Assembly: GCA_021774335.1 (NCBI GenBank)
Contig: JAJFJD010000012.1
Coordinates: 62,001 to 126,000 of the forward strand
From: Alphaproteobacteria bacterium
GTDB lineage: Bacteria; Pseudomonadota; Alphaproteobacteria; UBA8366
Reading direction: 5' to 3'
DNA: 64,000 nucleotides
Part shown: piece after piece, positions 7,498 through 17,143 of the stretch
Layout: every line of letters starts with the position of its first letter
Position numbering within the stretch: position 1 is the stretch's first letter
The notes under the pieces: generated by a model
Told to the model about the DNA's origin: nothing
Seen by the model: only the letters and a program-made list of their open reading frames with translations
Databases searched by the model: none
Made by a program: the position numbers and the translations under genes

Positions 7498-8907
7498 ATG
7501 GCTGGTCCACAGACCATGTTCGACAAGATATGGAACCGCCACGTCATCGTGCAGCGGGACGACGGTCAATGTCTGTTGTATATCGACCGGCACTTGGCAC
7601 ATGACGGATCGTTCCACGCGTTCACCATGTTGCGCCAGGACGACCGGTCGGTTCGCCGGCCGCAGCAGGTGTTTGCGACTCCGGATCACTACAGTCCGAC
7701 CGATGTCCGCACCATCGATGCGATCGAGAATGACGAGCTGCGTGAGAAGGTCGCGATCCTTGATGAGAATGCCAAGGAATTCGGCGTGCCGCATTTTGGG
7801 ATAGACGACGAGCGCATGGGCATCGTGCATGTCATCGGACCGGAACTGGGGATTACCCAGCCGGGAATCTTCCTGGTTTGCGGGGATTCGCATACGTCCA
7901 CCCATGGTGCCATGGGGGCGATCGCCTGCGGTATCGGCGCATCGGAAGTCGCGCACGTCCTGGCCACGCAATGCCTGTGGCAAAGCAAACCGAAGACGAT
8001 GCGCATTACCGTCAACGGCACCATAGGCTTCGGCGTGACCGGCAAAGACGTCATTTTGGCGATCATCGGTCAGATCAGTGCGGCGGGCGGGGCCGGTTAT
8101 GCGATCGAATATGCCGGGTCGGGTATCGAGCAGCTCTCCATGGAAGGGCGTCTGACGGTCAGCAACATGTCGATCGAGGCAGGCTGCCGCATGGGGATCA
8201 TCGCGCCGGATCAGAAGACCTACGATTACCTGGAAGGGAGGCCCTATGCACCGAAAGGCGCGGAATGGGACAAGGCGCTCGCCTACTGGAAGACGCTGCC
8301 GACCGATGATGGCGCAACTTTCGACCGCGAAGTCACTGTCGACGGCGATGCCATCGCGCCGATGGTGACCTGGGGCAACAGCCCGGAGAACGTGATCCAG
8401 GTGACCGATGTGGTGCCGGACCCGGCGCAAGAACCGAATGCCGAGCGGCGCGAGTCGATGCTCAACGCTCTCGATTACATGGACCTCAAGGCAGGCATGC
8501 CGATGTCCGAGGTTGCGGTGGATCGCGTGTTCATCGGGTCCTGCACGAACAGCCGCATTGAGGATCTGCGTCTCGCCGCTGACGTGGTGAAAGGCCGGCG
8601 CGCGGTGGTGCCGTCGATGATCTCGCCGGGGTCGACGCAGGTGAAGGCGGCGGCGGAAGCGGAAGGGTTGGACAAGATCTTTGCTGATGCCGGGTTCGAA
8701 TGGCGCCATTCCGCCTGTTCGATGTGCGTTGGATTGAACGGCGATTCGGTGGACCCGGGTGTCCGAACCGCGTCCACGAGCAACCGGAACTTCCGCGGCC
8801 GGCAGGGGCCGGGGAGCAGGACGCATCTTGTCAGTCCGGCCATGGCGGCTGCGGCCGCCGTCACCGGCAAGTTTACCGATGTACGGCAATTGATGGAGGA
8901 GAAGTAA
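7498..8907 (+). CDS. leuC: 3-isopropylmalate dehydratase-type isomerase, large subunit
   Basis: 469 aa from the ATG at 7498, chosen because AAGGGAGAGG sits just upstream; the ATG at 7480 precedes that ribosome-binding site. Aconitase-superfamily large subunit: CGDSHTSTHG (128-137), the [4Fe-4S] ligands C349 in GSCTNSR and C407/C410 in CSMC, and STSNRNFRGRQG (427-438). This is the LeuC pattern rather than aconitase. It isomerises 2-isopropylmalate to 3-isopropylmalate in leucine synthesis, as a heterodimer with the small subunit encoded 1 bp downstream. No leuB or leuA is nearby, and the flanks are catabolic and transport genes. It may be a second copy acting on another 2-alkylmalate (such as citramalate); that is inference. 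Confidence 0.85.
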   Translation: MAGPQTMFDKIWNRHVIVQRDDGQCLLYIDRHLAHDGSFHAFTMLRQDDRSVRRPQQVFATPDHYSPTDVRTIDAIENDELREKVAILDENAKEFGVPHFGIDDERMGIVHVIGPELGITQPGIFLVCGDSHTSTHGAMGAIACGIGASEVAHVLATQCLWQSKPKTMRITVNGTIGFGVTGKDVILAIIGQISAAGGAGYAIEYAGSGIEQLSMEGRLTVSNMSIEAGCRMGIIAPDQKTYDYLEGRPYAPKGAEWDKALAYWKTLPTDDGATFDREVTVDGDAIAPMVTWGNSPENVIQVTDVVPDPAQEPNAERRESMLNALDYMDLKAGMPMSEVAVDRVFIGSCTNSRIEDLRLAADVVKGRRAVVPSMISPGSTQVKAAAEAEGLDKIFADAGFEWRHSACSMCVGLNGDSVDPGVRTASTSNRNFRGRQGPGSRTHLVSPAMAAAAAVTGKFTDVRQLMEEK

Positions 8908-8908
8908 G

Positions 8909-9526
8909 ATGGAAGCCTTCACCACATTGACCGCCACGGCGGTGCCGATCGACACGGTCAACGTCGATACGGATCAGATCATCCCCGCCCGGTTCCTCAA
9001 GCGTGTGCGGACTGACCCCGAGTACGACACGTTCTTCTTTCATGATTTGCGGCGGAACAAGGACGGCAGTCAGCGCGATGATTTCATCCTGAACCAGGAA
9101 CCGTATCGGAATGCACAGATCATTGTCGCGGATGAAAACTGGGGATGCGGATCGTCGCGCGAGGCGGCGGTCTGGACCTTGCTCGCCAACGATTACCGCT
9201 GTGTGATCGCGCCGAGCTTCGGCGACATTCATTACAACAACGGCATGAAGAACGGCATGCTGCCGGTTCGGTTGGCGAAGGAAGAATGCGCAACGTTGCG
9301 TGGGCTATTGCATGACAGTCCGGGGGCGACGATCAGCGTCGACCTCGGGGCGCAGTCCGTTACGGGGCCGGATGGCTCCTCGTACAGTTTCGATATCGAT
9401 CCGTTCCAGAAACATTGCATGATGGAAGGGCTCGATCACATCGGCCTGACCGAGCAATATAACGCGGATTTCGATGCCTTCGAGGAACGGTATAAGAAGG
9501 AAGCGAGCTGGCTCTTTCCGGCCTGA
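8909..9526 (+). CDS. leuD: 3-isopropylmalate dehydratase-type isomerase, small subunit
   Basis: 205 aa, the usual LeuD length, with GGAGGAGAAG just ahead of the ATG and only 1 bp after the leuC-type stop. Swivelling domain 4 of the aconitase superfamily: DTDQIIPARFLK near 21-32 and NWGCGSSREAA near 73-83 bind the substrate backbone. Forms the heterodimer with the preceding large subunit. The C-terminal segment (DHIGLTEQY...FEERYKK) is typical of LeuD. It ends 9 bp from the convergent acyl-CoA ligase gene with no visible terminator. Confidence 0.88.
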   Translation: MEAFTTLTATAVPIDTVNVDTDQIIPARFLKRVRTDPEYDTFFFHDLRRNKDGSQRDDFILNQEPYRNAQIIVADENWGCGSSREAAVWTLLANDYRCVIAPSFGDIHYNNGMKNGMLPVRLAKEECATLRGLLHDSPGATISVDLGAQSVTGPDGSSYSFDIDPFQKHCMMEGLDHIGLTEQYNADFDAFEERYKKEASWLFPA

Positions 9527-9535
9527 GAGAGCGGG

Positions 9536-11632
9536 CTACGCGTCCGTTACTATCAGGCCGTCCACCGCGACCACGCCTTCGCCTTCCGGCTTGACCAGTA
9601 GCGGGTTGATCTCCGCTTCCGATATGCGTGAGCCGCCCAGCCGAGCCAGGTTTGATACGGCGACGATGGCCTCCGCCAGCGCATCCAGGTCGCCCTTCGG
9701 CATGCTCCGATATCCGCGGATTGGCGCAAGACCGTCCACCTCATCGATCATCTCCCGCGCCGTCTCGACCGAGACCGGTGCGATGCGGATGGCGACATCG
9801 CCGTAGATCTCCGAGAGGACACCTCCGGCGCCCAGGACCACGGTCGGACCTACAAGTGAGTCCACGCGATAGCCGAGCAACACTTCGGCAAGGCCCCGCT
9901 CCATGCGCTGCAACAGGAAACCGTTCAATGTCGCCGACGGATCGTAGCCGGTGACCCGCTCCTGTATGGCGGAGAGAGCCGTCGCCAAGGCGTCCGGGTC
10001 GGCAATGTTCAATTCGACGCCGCCGGCCTCGGTTTTGTGGGCGATGTCGGGTGACAGGATTTTGGCGACCATGGGAAAGCCGACGGACTCGGCCATCGCA
10101 AGGCCTGCGCTCGCGTCCGCCGCCGCGGCGGCGGCGACCTGTGGCACGCCGAGCGCATCGAAGATTGTGCGGGCGCTTTCCTCATCGGCCGTCCCCGTCG
10201 GCAGGGCATTGACCAAGGCGGTCAGTCCATCGGCGTCGAACGCGGCGGCGTGCGGTACTGGGACAGGCGGCTGCCAACTCAAACAACAGCGAAAGGCGTC
10301 GGCGCAGCCTTCGGGCGTACGAAACGCTGCAATTCCGGCATCGGTCAACAGTTGGTTCGATTCTTCGGCGGTCGGCACCAGGAAAGCACCGATCGGTTTC
10401 TCGGACTTCGCCAGGTCGAGGAAGGGCTTGACCGCATTCTCCGGATTGAATTGTGCTGACGAGCCAACGACCATGATGACGCCGTCATTCTCCGGCATGG
10501 CCAGCAGCTCGTTGAGCAGCATCGCGGTGTTCTTCGGGTTCGTTCCGTTGAAGGTCAAGTCGATCAGCGGGCCGTTCGAGAACACGGCACCCTGTTCCTG
10601 CAGGGCGCGCGCTTTTGCGTCGGGAATGCCGACGGCATCGATCCCTTGGCGGCCGAGGCTATCGACCACCATGCCGCCGCCGCCGCCGGTCGTGCTGAGG
10701 ACGGACACGGTCTTGCCGGGTTTCGGCTTTCGCCCGAGGAGGAGCAGCGGCAGTTCGAACAGGGTTTCGAACAGGTCGACCCGGATGATGCCATTGTGCC
10801 GGAAGAAGGCATCGATTGCTGCGTCGGTGCCCGCGATCGCACCGGTGTGCGATGCGGTGAACTGTTGTGCCGCTTCCGAGCGGCCGAGTTTATAGACGAT
10901 GATGGGCTTCCCGGCGGCGTAGGCGCGCCGCGCCATCGCGGCGAACGCATCGCCGGACCGTATCGTCTCCAGGAACAGGAGGATCGCCTCGGTCTTCGGA
11001 TCGTCGACTAGGATTTCACCGACTTCGGCGACCGAGATGTCGCTCTCGTTGCCGATCGACACGATCTTGGAAAAGCCGAGTCCGCGCGCCTGACCGCGCG
11101 ATATGAAGGTGCCGGTGAGGCTGCCGCTGTGAGAGATGACCCCAAGGTTGCCTTTGTTGAGGGTCGGCAGCTGCAGGACGGAGTTCGGCGCAATCGTAGC
11201 GGGCGGATCGGTGTTATAGACGCCCATGCAGTTCGGGCCGATTAACCGGACGCCGCCTTTCTTCGCCGCGTCGATGAGTTCTTCCTGCAGCCGGGCACCC
11301 TCGTCGCCGGACTCCGCAAAGTCCGAGGTGAATACGGTGGCCACCGGGACATTTGCTTCGCCGCATTCACGGATGACCTGCGGGACGACCGCCGCCGGTG
11401 TGGTGATGAAGGCGTGATCGACCTGATCGGGAATATCTTTCACCGACGGATAGCATTTGACGCCATAGACCGTGTCGCGCGTCGGGTGGACCGGATAGAC
11501 TTTTCCCTGATACCCGTGTTTTTCGAGATAGACTTGGGTCCGGGAATTGTTCACACCCGGCTTGTCCGATGCGCCGATAAGCGCGATGGAGCGTGGTGTG
11601 AAGAGGGCGTCGGCGAGGCTGGTTTCGGACAT
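9536..11632 (-). CDS. acetate/acyl-CoA ligase (ADP-forming) family protein
   Basis: 698 aa with fused alpha and beta parts. A CoA-binding Rossmann domain (about 8-140, IALIGASDKPG at 17-27) is followed by two succinyl-CoA-synthetase-like flavodoxin domains (about 150-455). The phosphorylated histidine lies in ASHTGAIAG (H262). The C-terminal ATP-grasp domain (about 480-698) contains GFPMVAKILSPDIAHKTEAGGV. NDP-forming synthetases convert acyl-CoA, ADP and Pi to acid, CoA and ATP, or the reverse. The acyl chain could be acetate, propionate or an aryl or branched acid; related enzymes also serve as pimeloyl- or malonyl-CoA ligases. Monocistronic here, divergent from the TPR/GT gene. Confidence 0.88.
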   Translation of the reverse strand: MSETSLADALFTPRSIALIGASDKPGVNNSRTQVYLEKHGYQGKVYPVHPTRDTVYGVKCYPSVKDIPDQVDHAFITTPAAVVPQVIRECGEANVPVATVFTSDFAESGDEGARLQEELIDAAKKGGVRLIGPNCMGVYNTDPPATIAPNSVLQLPTLNKGNLGVISHSGSLTGTFISRGQARGLGFSKIVSIGNESDISVAEVGEILVDDPKTEAILLFLETIRSGDAFAAMARRAYAAGKPIIVYKLGRSEAAQQFTASHTGAIAGTDAAIDAFFRHNGIIRVDLFETLFELPLLLLGRKPKPGKTVSVLSTTGGGGGMVVDSLGRQGIDAVGIPDAKARALQEQGAVFSNGPLIDLTFNGTNPKNTAMLLNELLAMPENDGVIMVVGSSAQFNPENAVKPFLDLAKSEKPIGAFLVPTAEESNQLLTDAGIAAFRTPEGCADAFRCCLSWQPPVPVPHAAAFDADGLTALVNALPTGTADEESARTIFDALGVPQVAAAAAADASAGLAMAESVGFPMVAKILSPDIAHKTEAGGVELNIADPDALATALSAIQERVTGYDPSATLNGFLLQRMERGLAEVLLGYRVDSLVGPTVVLGAGGVLSEIYGDVAIRIAPVSVETAREMIDEVDGLAPIRGYRSMPKGDLDALAEAIVAVSNLARLGGSRISEAEINPLLVKPEGEGVVAVDGLIVTDA

Positions 11633-11853
11633 GGTGCTGGTCGAACTACCGTGTATTGTTCTGGTTGGAAGGGGCGACCGGTACCCGGCCGATTTTGAAG
11701 ATCGTACTTGCCTATGCGATGAAAATTGACGTATCGCGGTAGTGACTTGCTGGATCTATGGTTCGCGGGTTGGACCGTGCCGGCCAAGTCGGGGAATTCT
11801 CGCGGCATACTACAGGTTTCGTCCGCCAAGAAGCAAAAGGGGCTGATCGCAAA

Positions 11854-14421
11854 ATGCCGGTGACGGAAGAGGCGGAAAGCGGCGTCCTGCAGTTGGCGAC
11901 GGTCGAAGATCTTCGCCGGCGTGGCGCGCTTGCCGAAGCGATGGCCGCTTGCCAAATGCTGATTCGACGGACGCCCGACGCGCCGCGCGCCCTATTGATG
12001 GCCGCGGCAATCAGCTGGGACAGCCAGGAGACGGCAAGAGCGCTCGAGTTTGTCGAGCGTGCGCTGCTCACCGAACCCAAGGACCCGGAAATTATTTGCG
12101 ACGCGGCCCGGATCCGCCGACGCTGTGGTGATGCCGAGGGTGCACAGGAGGCATATCATGCCGCGCTGTTGCGTGATCCCTGCTGGTCGGTTGCCCATCT
12201 AGGGTTGGCGGAGTTACACGCGGATGCCGGCCGGAAACCCGATGCGATCTATCATCTGCGCATAGCGGTGGTGAACAACCCGGCCGACCTCGATTCTCGC
12301 GAACGTTTGGCGACAGTGCTGGCCGAAGACGGGCAGGTGAACGAGGCGGCCGCGCTACGCCGAGAGACGTTGCGGCGCGCCCATCGTAGGATTACCGAGG
12401 AATACACCAAGATCCGTACGCCGAGCGCGACCGCATCGCCTCGGGCGGCGCAACTGGATCGTGCCGCGTGGGTCCAATCGCTTCTGGTTTTTGCGGTGTC
12501 GGGTGTCGGTCTCGCAAAATTCCTCGAGCGGGAAGAAAACCTCGATGAGGCCATAGAGACGTATCGGTCTTGCTTGCGGACCCTTGAGGAGGCGGCGGGA
12601 CAGGCCGCGACTTTGGACGGACTGCGCCGTGCCTTCGAAGCCGCCGCTTTCGCCTTTTCGCACTGCCATCACGAGATGGCTTTGCTGCAGGAGAAGCAGG
12701 GCGCGATTGGGGGGGCAATTTATCATATGGAGGAAGCGCTTCGCGTTCGCGGCGATCAATGGGACAAGCCGCATGCATGGTTGGGCGCGGTCGCGGCACG
12801 GGGCGGTGAGTCGATCTCCGCCATTCGCGATGTGGTGCGGGATTATGCCGGGCGCTCCCTGTTGCCCGCGCATTATCCGGTCACGCGATGGGATTTCGGC
12901 CGTCACGCGGCCAATTGGGTTGCGTTGGCACAGGAACATTGGCGCGGTGCGGCGCGGCGTCGGCATATAGCGTTGTTCGCCGCTGGCCCCCAGGAAATTG
13001 AGGCCTGTTTTGCAATCGCCTGCGTCCTGTTCGCCCGGGGACATCGGGTCGACGTTGTGTGGTCCCCGTCGATACGCTTCCACGCGCCGGACGAAACCGA
13101 TATCGATGCGCTTCGTTGGGACGAAGAAATGCTGGCCCGCGAACTCACGGTCTTCAGCGAGACGCGTTTGCCGGAGGGGCTCGACCTTATCGACCTGCGC
13201 ACGATTGTGCCGGCGCCGAGCGATCCCGAGTTGAAGAATTTCGCAGACAATCTCGCGCGCGCCGATGTATATCGCCACGCCGGTACGACGGATGTCGATC
13301 TGACGACACAGCCGGTTCGGGGACAATGGCGCTGGCGGATGCAGCGGAACCTCGACGTGCTTCAACGGATGGGTACTTACGCGTCGGAGCATTCGCCGGA
13401 CCAATTGGTCGTGTTCGAAGGCGCCGCCATGGAAACCGCCGCCGCGTTCGAAGCGGCACGTTTGCAGAATGTGGCGCGGTTGACGTGGGAGCAGAGCGCC
13501 GATGTTTCGGGCGCGGTCGTGCTTGCAGCCAACAGCACCCCGGCGCAACACGATGTTGCGGCGCTATGGGCGGAAGATGGCGCGCATCCGATGACGGCTG
13601 ACCGCCGCGAACGGGTGATGGCATGGTTGTCGGCAAACGAAGGTGGCGATCATCAAGACGTTAAACCACGAGGACGACATCGACCGGGGAAGCGGGGGCA
13701 AGAGCTCTTGAAGGATTTGCAGTTGGACGCCAGGAAACCGGTCGTCCTGCTGTTCGCGGAAAACGCCGCCGAACTTGCCGCGTTGGGTCGGAGCGCCGCC
13801 TTCCCAAAGGTCGATGATTGGTTGATCGGCACAGCCGAATACTTTGAGGCGCATCGCGAGTGGCAATTGGTGATCCGACTGCATCCGGACGATACCGCGG
13901 AAGATGCAGCGGAGGCCGCCAACATGTTTCGCCGCCGGTGGGTCGAATTGCCGGAGAACATACGCATCATTCCCTCCGCGGATCCGGTCAATAACTATCG
14001 GCTCCTTGAGGTTGCCCAGCTCGGTGTCTACTACACCGATCGCATCGGGCTGGACATGGCGGTCCTTGGTATTCAGGGGATCACACCAGCACGGCCGTTC
14101 TTTGGGGAGATCGGGTTTACCCGGGAAGCGGAAACGATGGAGGATTTCTACCGGCTGATCCGGCTTGCGCTCGACGATCCGGACCGGACCGCGATGACCG
14201 AACAGCAAGTCGACCTCGCCTGGTGTTTCGTGGACCTCATGATTGCAGCCGCCGCCAAGCCATTTCCCTGGCCGCACGGCCGCTTTTGGCAGTCGATCAT
14301 CGAGGACTGGCCGATGGAACGCGTTCTGAGCGATCCGAGCGGTGGCACTTTCGAAGAAGTCTTCGCGATCCTCGGCGGTGAACGGACACTTGCCGACGGA
14401 ATAGTCGGATCACCCGATTAA
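11854..14421 (+). CDS. TPR-repeat protein with C-terminal capsule-synthesis/GT-B-like domain
   Basis: About 855 aa from the ATG at 11854, which has AAAAGGGG 10-15 bp upstream; an in-frame ATG at 11758 would add a 32-residue extension. Residues about 10-170 are helical TPR-like repeats rich in Ala/Leu/Arg (ACQMLIRRTPDAPRALLMAA, then DAEGAQEAYHAALLRDP). A middle region (about 360-570) contains an ALFAAGPQEIEACFAIACVL Rossmann-like strand. Near residues 680-800 are RLHPDD and VAQLGVYYTDRIGLDMAVLG, resembling the phosphosugar-binding half of capsule polysaccharide (KpsS-like) transferases. No signal peptide. Probably cytoplasmic and involved in surface glycan assembly; the assignment rests on motif resemblance only. 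No neighbouring polysaccharide genes. Confidence 0.6.
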   Translation: MPVTEEAESGVLQLATVEDLRRRGALAEAMAACQMLIRRTPDAPRALLMAAAISWDSQETARALEFVERALLTEPKDPEIICDAARIRRRCGDAEGAQEAYHAALLRDPCWSVAHLGLAELHADAGRKPDAIYHLRIAVVNNPADLDSRERLATVLAEDGQVNEAAALRRETLRRAHRRITEEYTKIRTPSATASPRAAQLDRAAWVQSLLVFAVSGVGLAKFLEREENLDEAIETYRSCLRTLEEAAGQAATLDGLRRAFEAAAFAFSHCHHEMALLQEKQGAIGGAIYHMEEALRVRGDQWDKPHAWLGAVAARGGESISAIRDVVRDYAGRSLLPAHYPVTRWDFGRHAANWVALAQEHWRGAARRRHIALFAAGPQEIEACFAIACVLFARGHRVDVVWSPSIRFHAPDETDIDALRWDEEMLARELTVFSETRLPEGLDLIDLRTIVPAPSDPELKNFADNLARADVYRHAGTTDVDLTTQPVRGQWRWRMQRNLDVLQRMGTYASEHSPDQLVVFEGAAMETAAAFEAARLQNVARLTWEQSADVSGAVVLAANSTPAQHDVAALWAEDGAHPMTADRRERVMAWLSANEGGDHQDVKPRGRHRPGKRGQELLKDLQLDARKPVVLLFAENAAELAALGRSAAFPKVDDWLIGTAEYFEAHREWQLVIRLHPDDTAEDAAEAANMFRRRWVELPENIRIIPSADPVNNYRLLEVAQLGVYYTDRIGLDMAVLGIQGITPARPFFGEIGFTREAETMEDFYRLIRLALDDPDRTAMTEQQVDLAWCFVDLMIAAAAKPFPWPHGRFWQSIIEDWPMERVLSDPSGGTFEEVFAILGGERTLADGIVGSPD

Positions 14422-14497
14422 GAGCCGGCGCTGGCTTGCAAATCTCCCCTCGGCATGAGTTTATTGCTCTCTTGATTATGACTGCGGAGCGACCGGT

Positions 14498-16192
14498 ATG
14501 AACCAGCTGACAAGCGCCGAAGCCCTTGTACAAATGCTTCGGCTGCATGGCGTCGATACGATCTTTGGCTTGTGCGGAGACACCAGTCTGCCGTTCTACG
14601 ATGCGCTATACCGGACCGGTCAGGATATGACGCATGTGTTGACGCGGGACGAGCGGCACGCGGCGTATATGGCCGACTGCTATGCGCGTGTCACGGGCAA
14701 GGTCGGTGTTTGCGAAGGGCCAAGCGGCGGCGGCGCGACATACATTTTGCCGGGCGTGGTGGAAGCCAATGAGTCGTCGATTCCCATCCTGGCGATCACG
14801 ACGGATATCTCGGTGACCGGGCGCGGCCGCTATACCTTGACGGAACTCGACCAGGAGGCGCTGTACCGCCCGTTGACGAAATGGAACTGCGTGCTCGATG
14901 ACGGGGCGGAGTTGCCGAAGATGGTGCGCCGCGCGTTTCGCGAGATGACCACCGGTAAGCCCGGCGCCGCGCATATCGGTTTGCCTTACGACGTCCAAAA
15001 TCAGCCGGTCGAGGAGTCCGACGTTTGGGCCGATGAAACCCTTGGCCGATTTCCCGCGTGGCGCACTGGCCCGGACGTCGAGGCTATCGGCCGCGCGGCC
15101 GATGTTATCCTGGCGGGCAAGCAGCCGATCTTCATCTGTGGCGGCGGCGTGGTCATTTCCGGCGGAGAAGCGGAACTCCAAACTTTGGCGGAACTGTTGG
15201 ACGCGCCGGTTGCGACGACGGTCAGCGGGCAGGGCAGTATCTCCGATGCGCATCCGCTGGCAGTCGGCGTCGTCGGCAGCAATGGTGGCGTACCGGAAAC
15301 GCGTGAAATCGTCGATGCCTCGGATGTGGTGGTCTTCGTCAGTTGCAGGGCGGGCTCGGTGACGACGGAGCGATGGCGGCATCCGGCGCCCGGCGCCGCG
15401 AAAATCGTCCATATCGATGTCGACCCAGGTGTGATCGGCGCGAATTATGAGACGGATGCCGCCGTTGTCGGCGATGCCCGAGAGGCGCTTGCCGCGTTGG
15501 TAACCGAGATTTCCGGCCGTGGCGTCAAAGGCGGCGAGGGTGGTACCATCCGGGATCGGATCGCCACGCTGAAAAAGGCGAAATTCGACGCGTTCCAAGC
15601 CTTGGCCGATTCGAATGACACGCCGATTAAGCCGGAACGGGTCATTGCTGATCTACAGGCGGTGCTGCCGGAAGATGCAATCACGGTGGCCGATCCGGGA
15701 ACGCCCTGCCCCTATTTCTCGGCTTTCTATCAACAGAACACGACGGGGCGGCAGTTTATTTCGAACCGGGCGCACGGTGCCCTTGGGTTCTCGCTCGCCG
15801 GTGCGATCGGGGCGCATTACGGCCGGCCGGACCGTCAGGTCGTGGCGGTCATGGGCGACGGTAGTTTCGGAATGTCTGTTGGCGAACTCGAGACGATAGT
15901 GCGCTTCAATCTACCGATCACCGTGATCGTGATCTCGAACAGCGTGTTTGGCTGGATCAAGGCGGGTCAGAAAAGCGGCTACGACGGACGGTATTTTTCG
16001 GTCGACTTCTCGCGGACGGATCACGCGAAAGTCGCCGCGGCCTTCGGACTGAAGACGTGGACGGTCGAGGACCCCGCCGATCTTCAAAAGGCGTTTCGGG
16101 CAGCGACTGAAAGCGGTGGGCCGGCATTGGTCGACGTAATTTGCCAACCGTTGCAGGAGGCAAACGCACCCGTCAGCGAATGGGTAGCGTAG
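14498..16192 (+). CDS. thiamine-diphosphate-dependent enzyme (acetolactate synthase/benzoylformate decarboxylase family)
   Basis: 564 aa with the three domains of the family: Pyr domain about 1-170, with the activating glutamate E52 in TRDERHAAYMAD; a central dehydrogenase-fold domain about 190-330 (ICGGGVVISGGEAEL); and a PP domain about 370-550, with the ThDP/Mg motif GDGSFGMSVGELETIV ending in the usual Asn. Possible activities are decarboxylation of a 2-oxo acid or carboligation. It lacks the partner ilvN regulatory gene, so ordinary biosynthetic acetolactate synthase is less likely. The next gene is a VOC protein 8 bp downstream, suggesting a two-gene catabolic operon. Confidence 0.85.
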   Translation: MNQLTSAEALVQMLRLHGVDTIFGLCGDTSLPFYDALYRTGQDMTHVLTRDERHAAYMADCYARVTGKVGVCEGPSGGGATYILPGVVEANESSIPILAITTDISVTGRGRYTLTELDQEALYRPLTKWNCVLDDGAELPKMVRRAFREMTTGKPGAAHIGLPYDVQNQPVEESDVWADETLGRFPAWRTGPDVEAIGRAADVILAGKQPIFICGGGVVISGGEAELQTLAELLDAPVATTVSGQGSISDAHPLAVGVVGSNGGVPETREIVDASDVVVFVSCRAGSVTTERWRHPAPGAAKIVHIDVDPGVIGANYETDAAVVGDAREALAALVTEISGRGVKGGEGGTIRDRIATLKKAKFDAFQALADSNDTPIKPERVIADLQAVLPEDAITVADPGTPCPYFSAFYQQNTTGRQFISNRAHGALGFSLAGAIGAHYGRPDRQVVAVMGDGSFGMSVGELETIVRFNLPITVIVISNSVFGWIKAGQKSGYDGRYFSVDFSRTDHAKVAAAFGLKTWTVEDPADLQKAFRAATESGGPALVDVICQPLQEANAPVSEWVA

Positions 16193-16200
16193 GAAAAGAC

Positions 16201-17118
16201 ATGACAATATTCAGACAAACAGCGAGCGGGACCGAAATCTTTCTGGATCATATCGCCCATTGGGTGCCGGAAATGGAACCGGCCGCCGACGCGCTGGAAA
16301 ATCTCGGCTTTACCCTGACGCCGTATACCGAACACACGAACTCCACCGCGCCGGGAGAACCGATCGTACCGGCAGGCAGTGCGAACCAATGCATCATGTT
16401 ACGGGAAGGGTATCTGGAGATACTGACGCCGACGGCGGATACGGCGGTCGGCCGGGAAGTCAGCGCCGGGATCGACCGGTATGTCGGCGTCCATCTCGCG
16501 GCCTTTGGATGCGCCGATTCACCGGTGCAGCGAGAGCGCCTTATCGGTGAAGGCTTCGATCAGCGCCCAGTCGTCGACCTGCGGCGCGAGGTCGATGATG
16601 AGAACGGGGAAAGCGGTACGCTGCAATTCACGGTGATCCGTCCCGTTCCCGGTACGATGGCCGAAGGACGCATTCAATTCCTGACGCATCACACGCCGGA
16701 TCTGTTATGGCAGGAGCGTTGGATGGGGCATCCGAACGGTGCCGAGCGTTTGACCGAACTCTTTATATGTGTCGCCGATCCGGACGAAGCGGTTGGCCGA
16801 TACGAACGGTATCTCGACCGAAAGCCGGAGCGCATCGGCGATGGTTGGTTAATTCCCGTCGAACGGGGCCGGGTCGCATTGCTGACGCCCGCCATGTTAA
16901 CCGAACTTGTTGCTGATTTCGCGATTCCGGGGCTGCCCTACATTGCCGGGTACACCCTTAGGTGCAACGATTTATCAAGTACAATCAGCTATTTAAAGTC
17001 GAAGGAAATTCTTTACAGAGAATTAACAAACGACGTGGTAGCGGTCGTCTGTCCGCCGGCATTGGGTGGTGTCCTGCTGTTTACCAGCAAAGGATACGCT
17101 TTGCCGTGGGGGCAATGA
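16201..17118 (+). CDS. VOC (glyoxalase-like) family protein
   Basis: 305 aa from the ATG at 16201 (TAGGAAAAG just upstream). Contains a beta-alpha-beta-beta-beta glyoxalase-like N-terminal module (EIFLDHIAHWVPEMEPAADALENLGF near 11-36) and a weaker C-terminal repeat (LTELFICVADPDEAVGRYERYL near 180-201). The metal ligand pattern is suggested by the H17 region. Length and layout fit the Glyoxalase_3-type two-module VOC proteins. Eight bp downstream of the ThDP enzyme, so probably acting on its substrate or product; the reaction (isomerase, lyase or dioxygenase) is unknown. The last 150 bp are noticeably AT-richer than the rest. Confidence 0.75.
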   Translation: MTIFRQTASGTEIFLDHIAHWVPEMEPAADALENLGFTLTPYTEHTNSTAPGEPIVPAGSANQCIMLREGYLEILTPTADTAVGREVSAGIDRYVGVHLAAFGCADSPVQRERLIGEGFDQRPVVDLRREVDDENGESGTLQFTVIRPVPGTMAEGRIQFLTHHTPDLLWQERWMGHPNGAERLTELFICVADPDEAVGRYERYLDRKPERIGDGWLIPVERGRVALLTPAMLTELVADFAIPGLPYIAGYTLRCNDLSSTISYLKSKEILYRELTNDVVAVVCPPALGGVLLFTSKGYALPWGQ

Positions 17119-17143
17119 GGGCGGACGGTCACAGGACAAACAT

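Noticed and set aside
7459-8961. 500-codon open frame on the minus strand opposite the leuC-type gene
   Set aside because: It mirrors the codon structure of leuC, has no family resemblance and overlaps a clear gene; a high-GC shadow frame.
12355-13551. 398-codon minus-strand frame inside the TPR/GT gene
   Set aside because: Low-complexity Arg/Pro-rich translation and no ribosome-binding site; antisense shadow.
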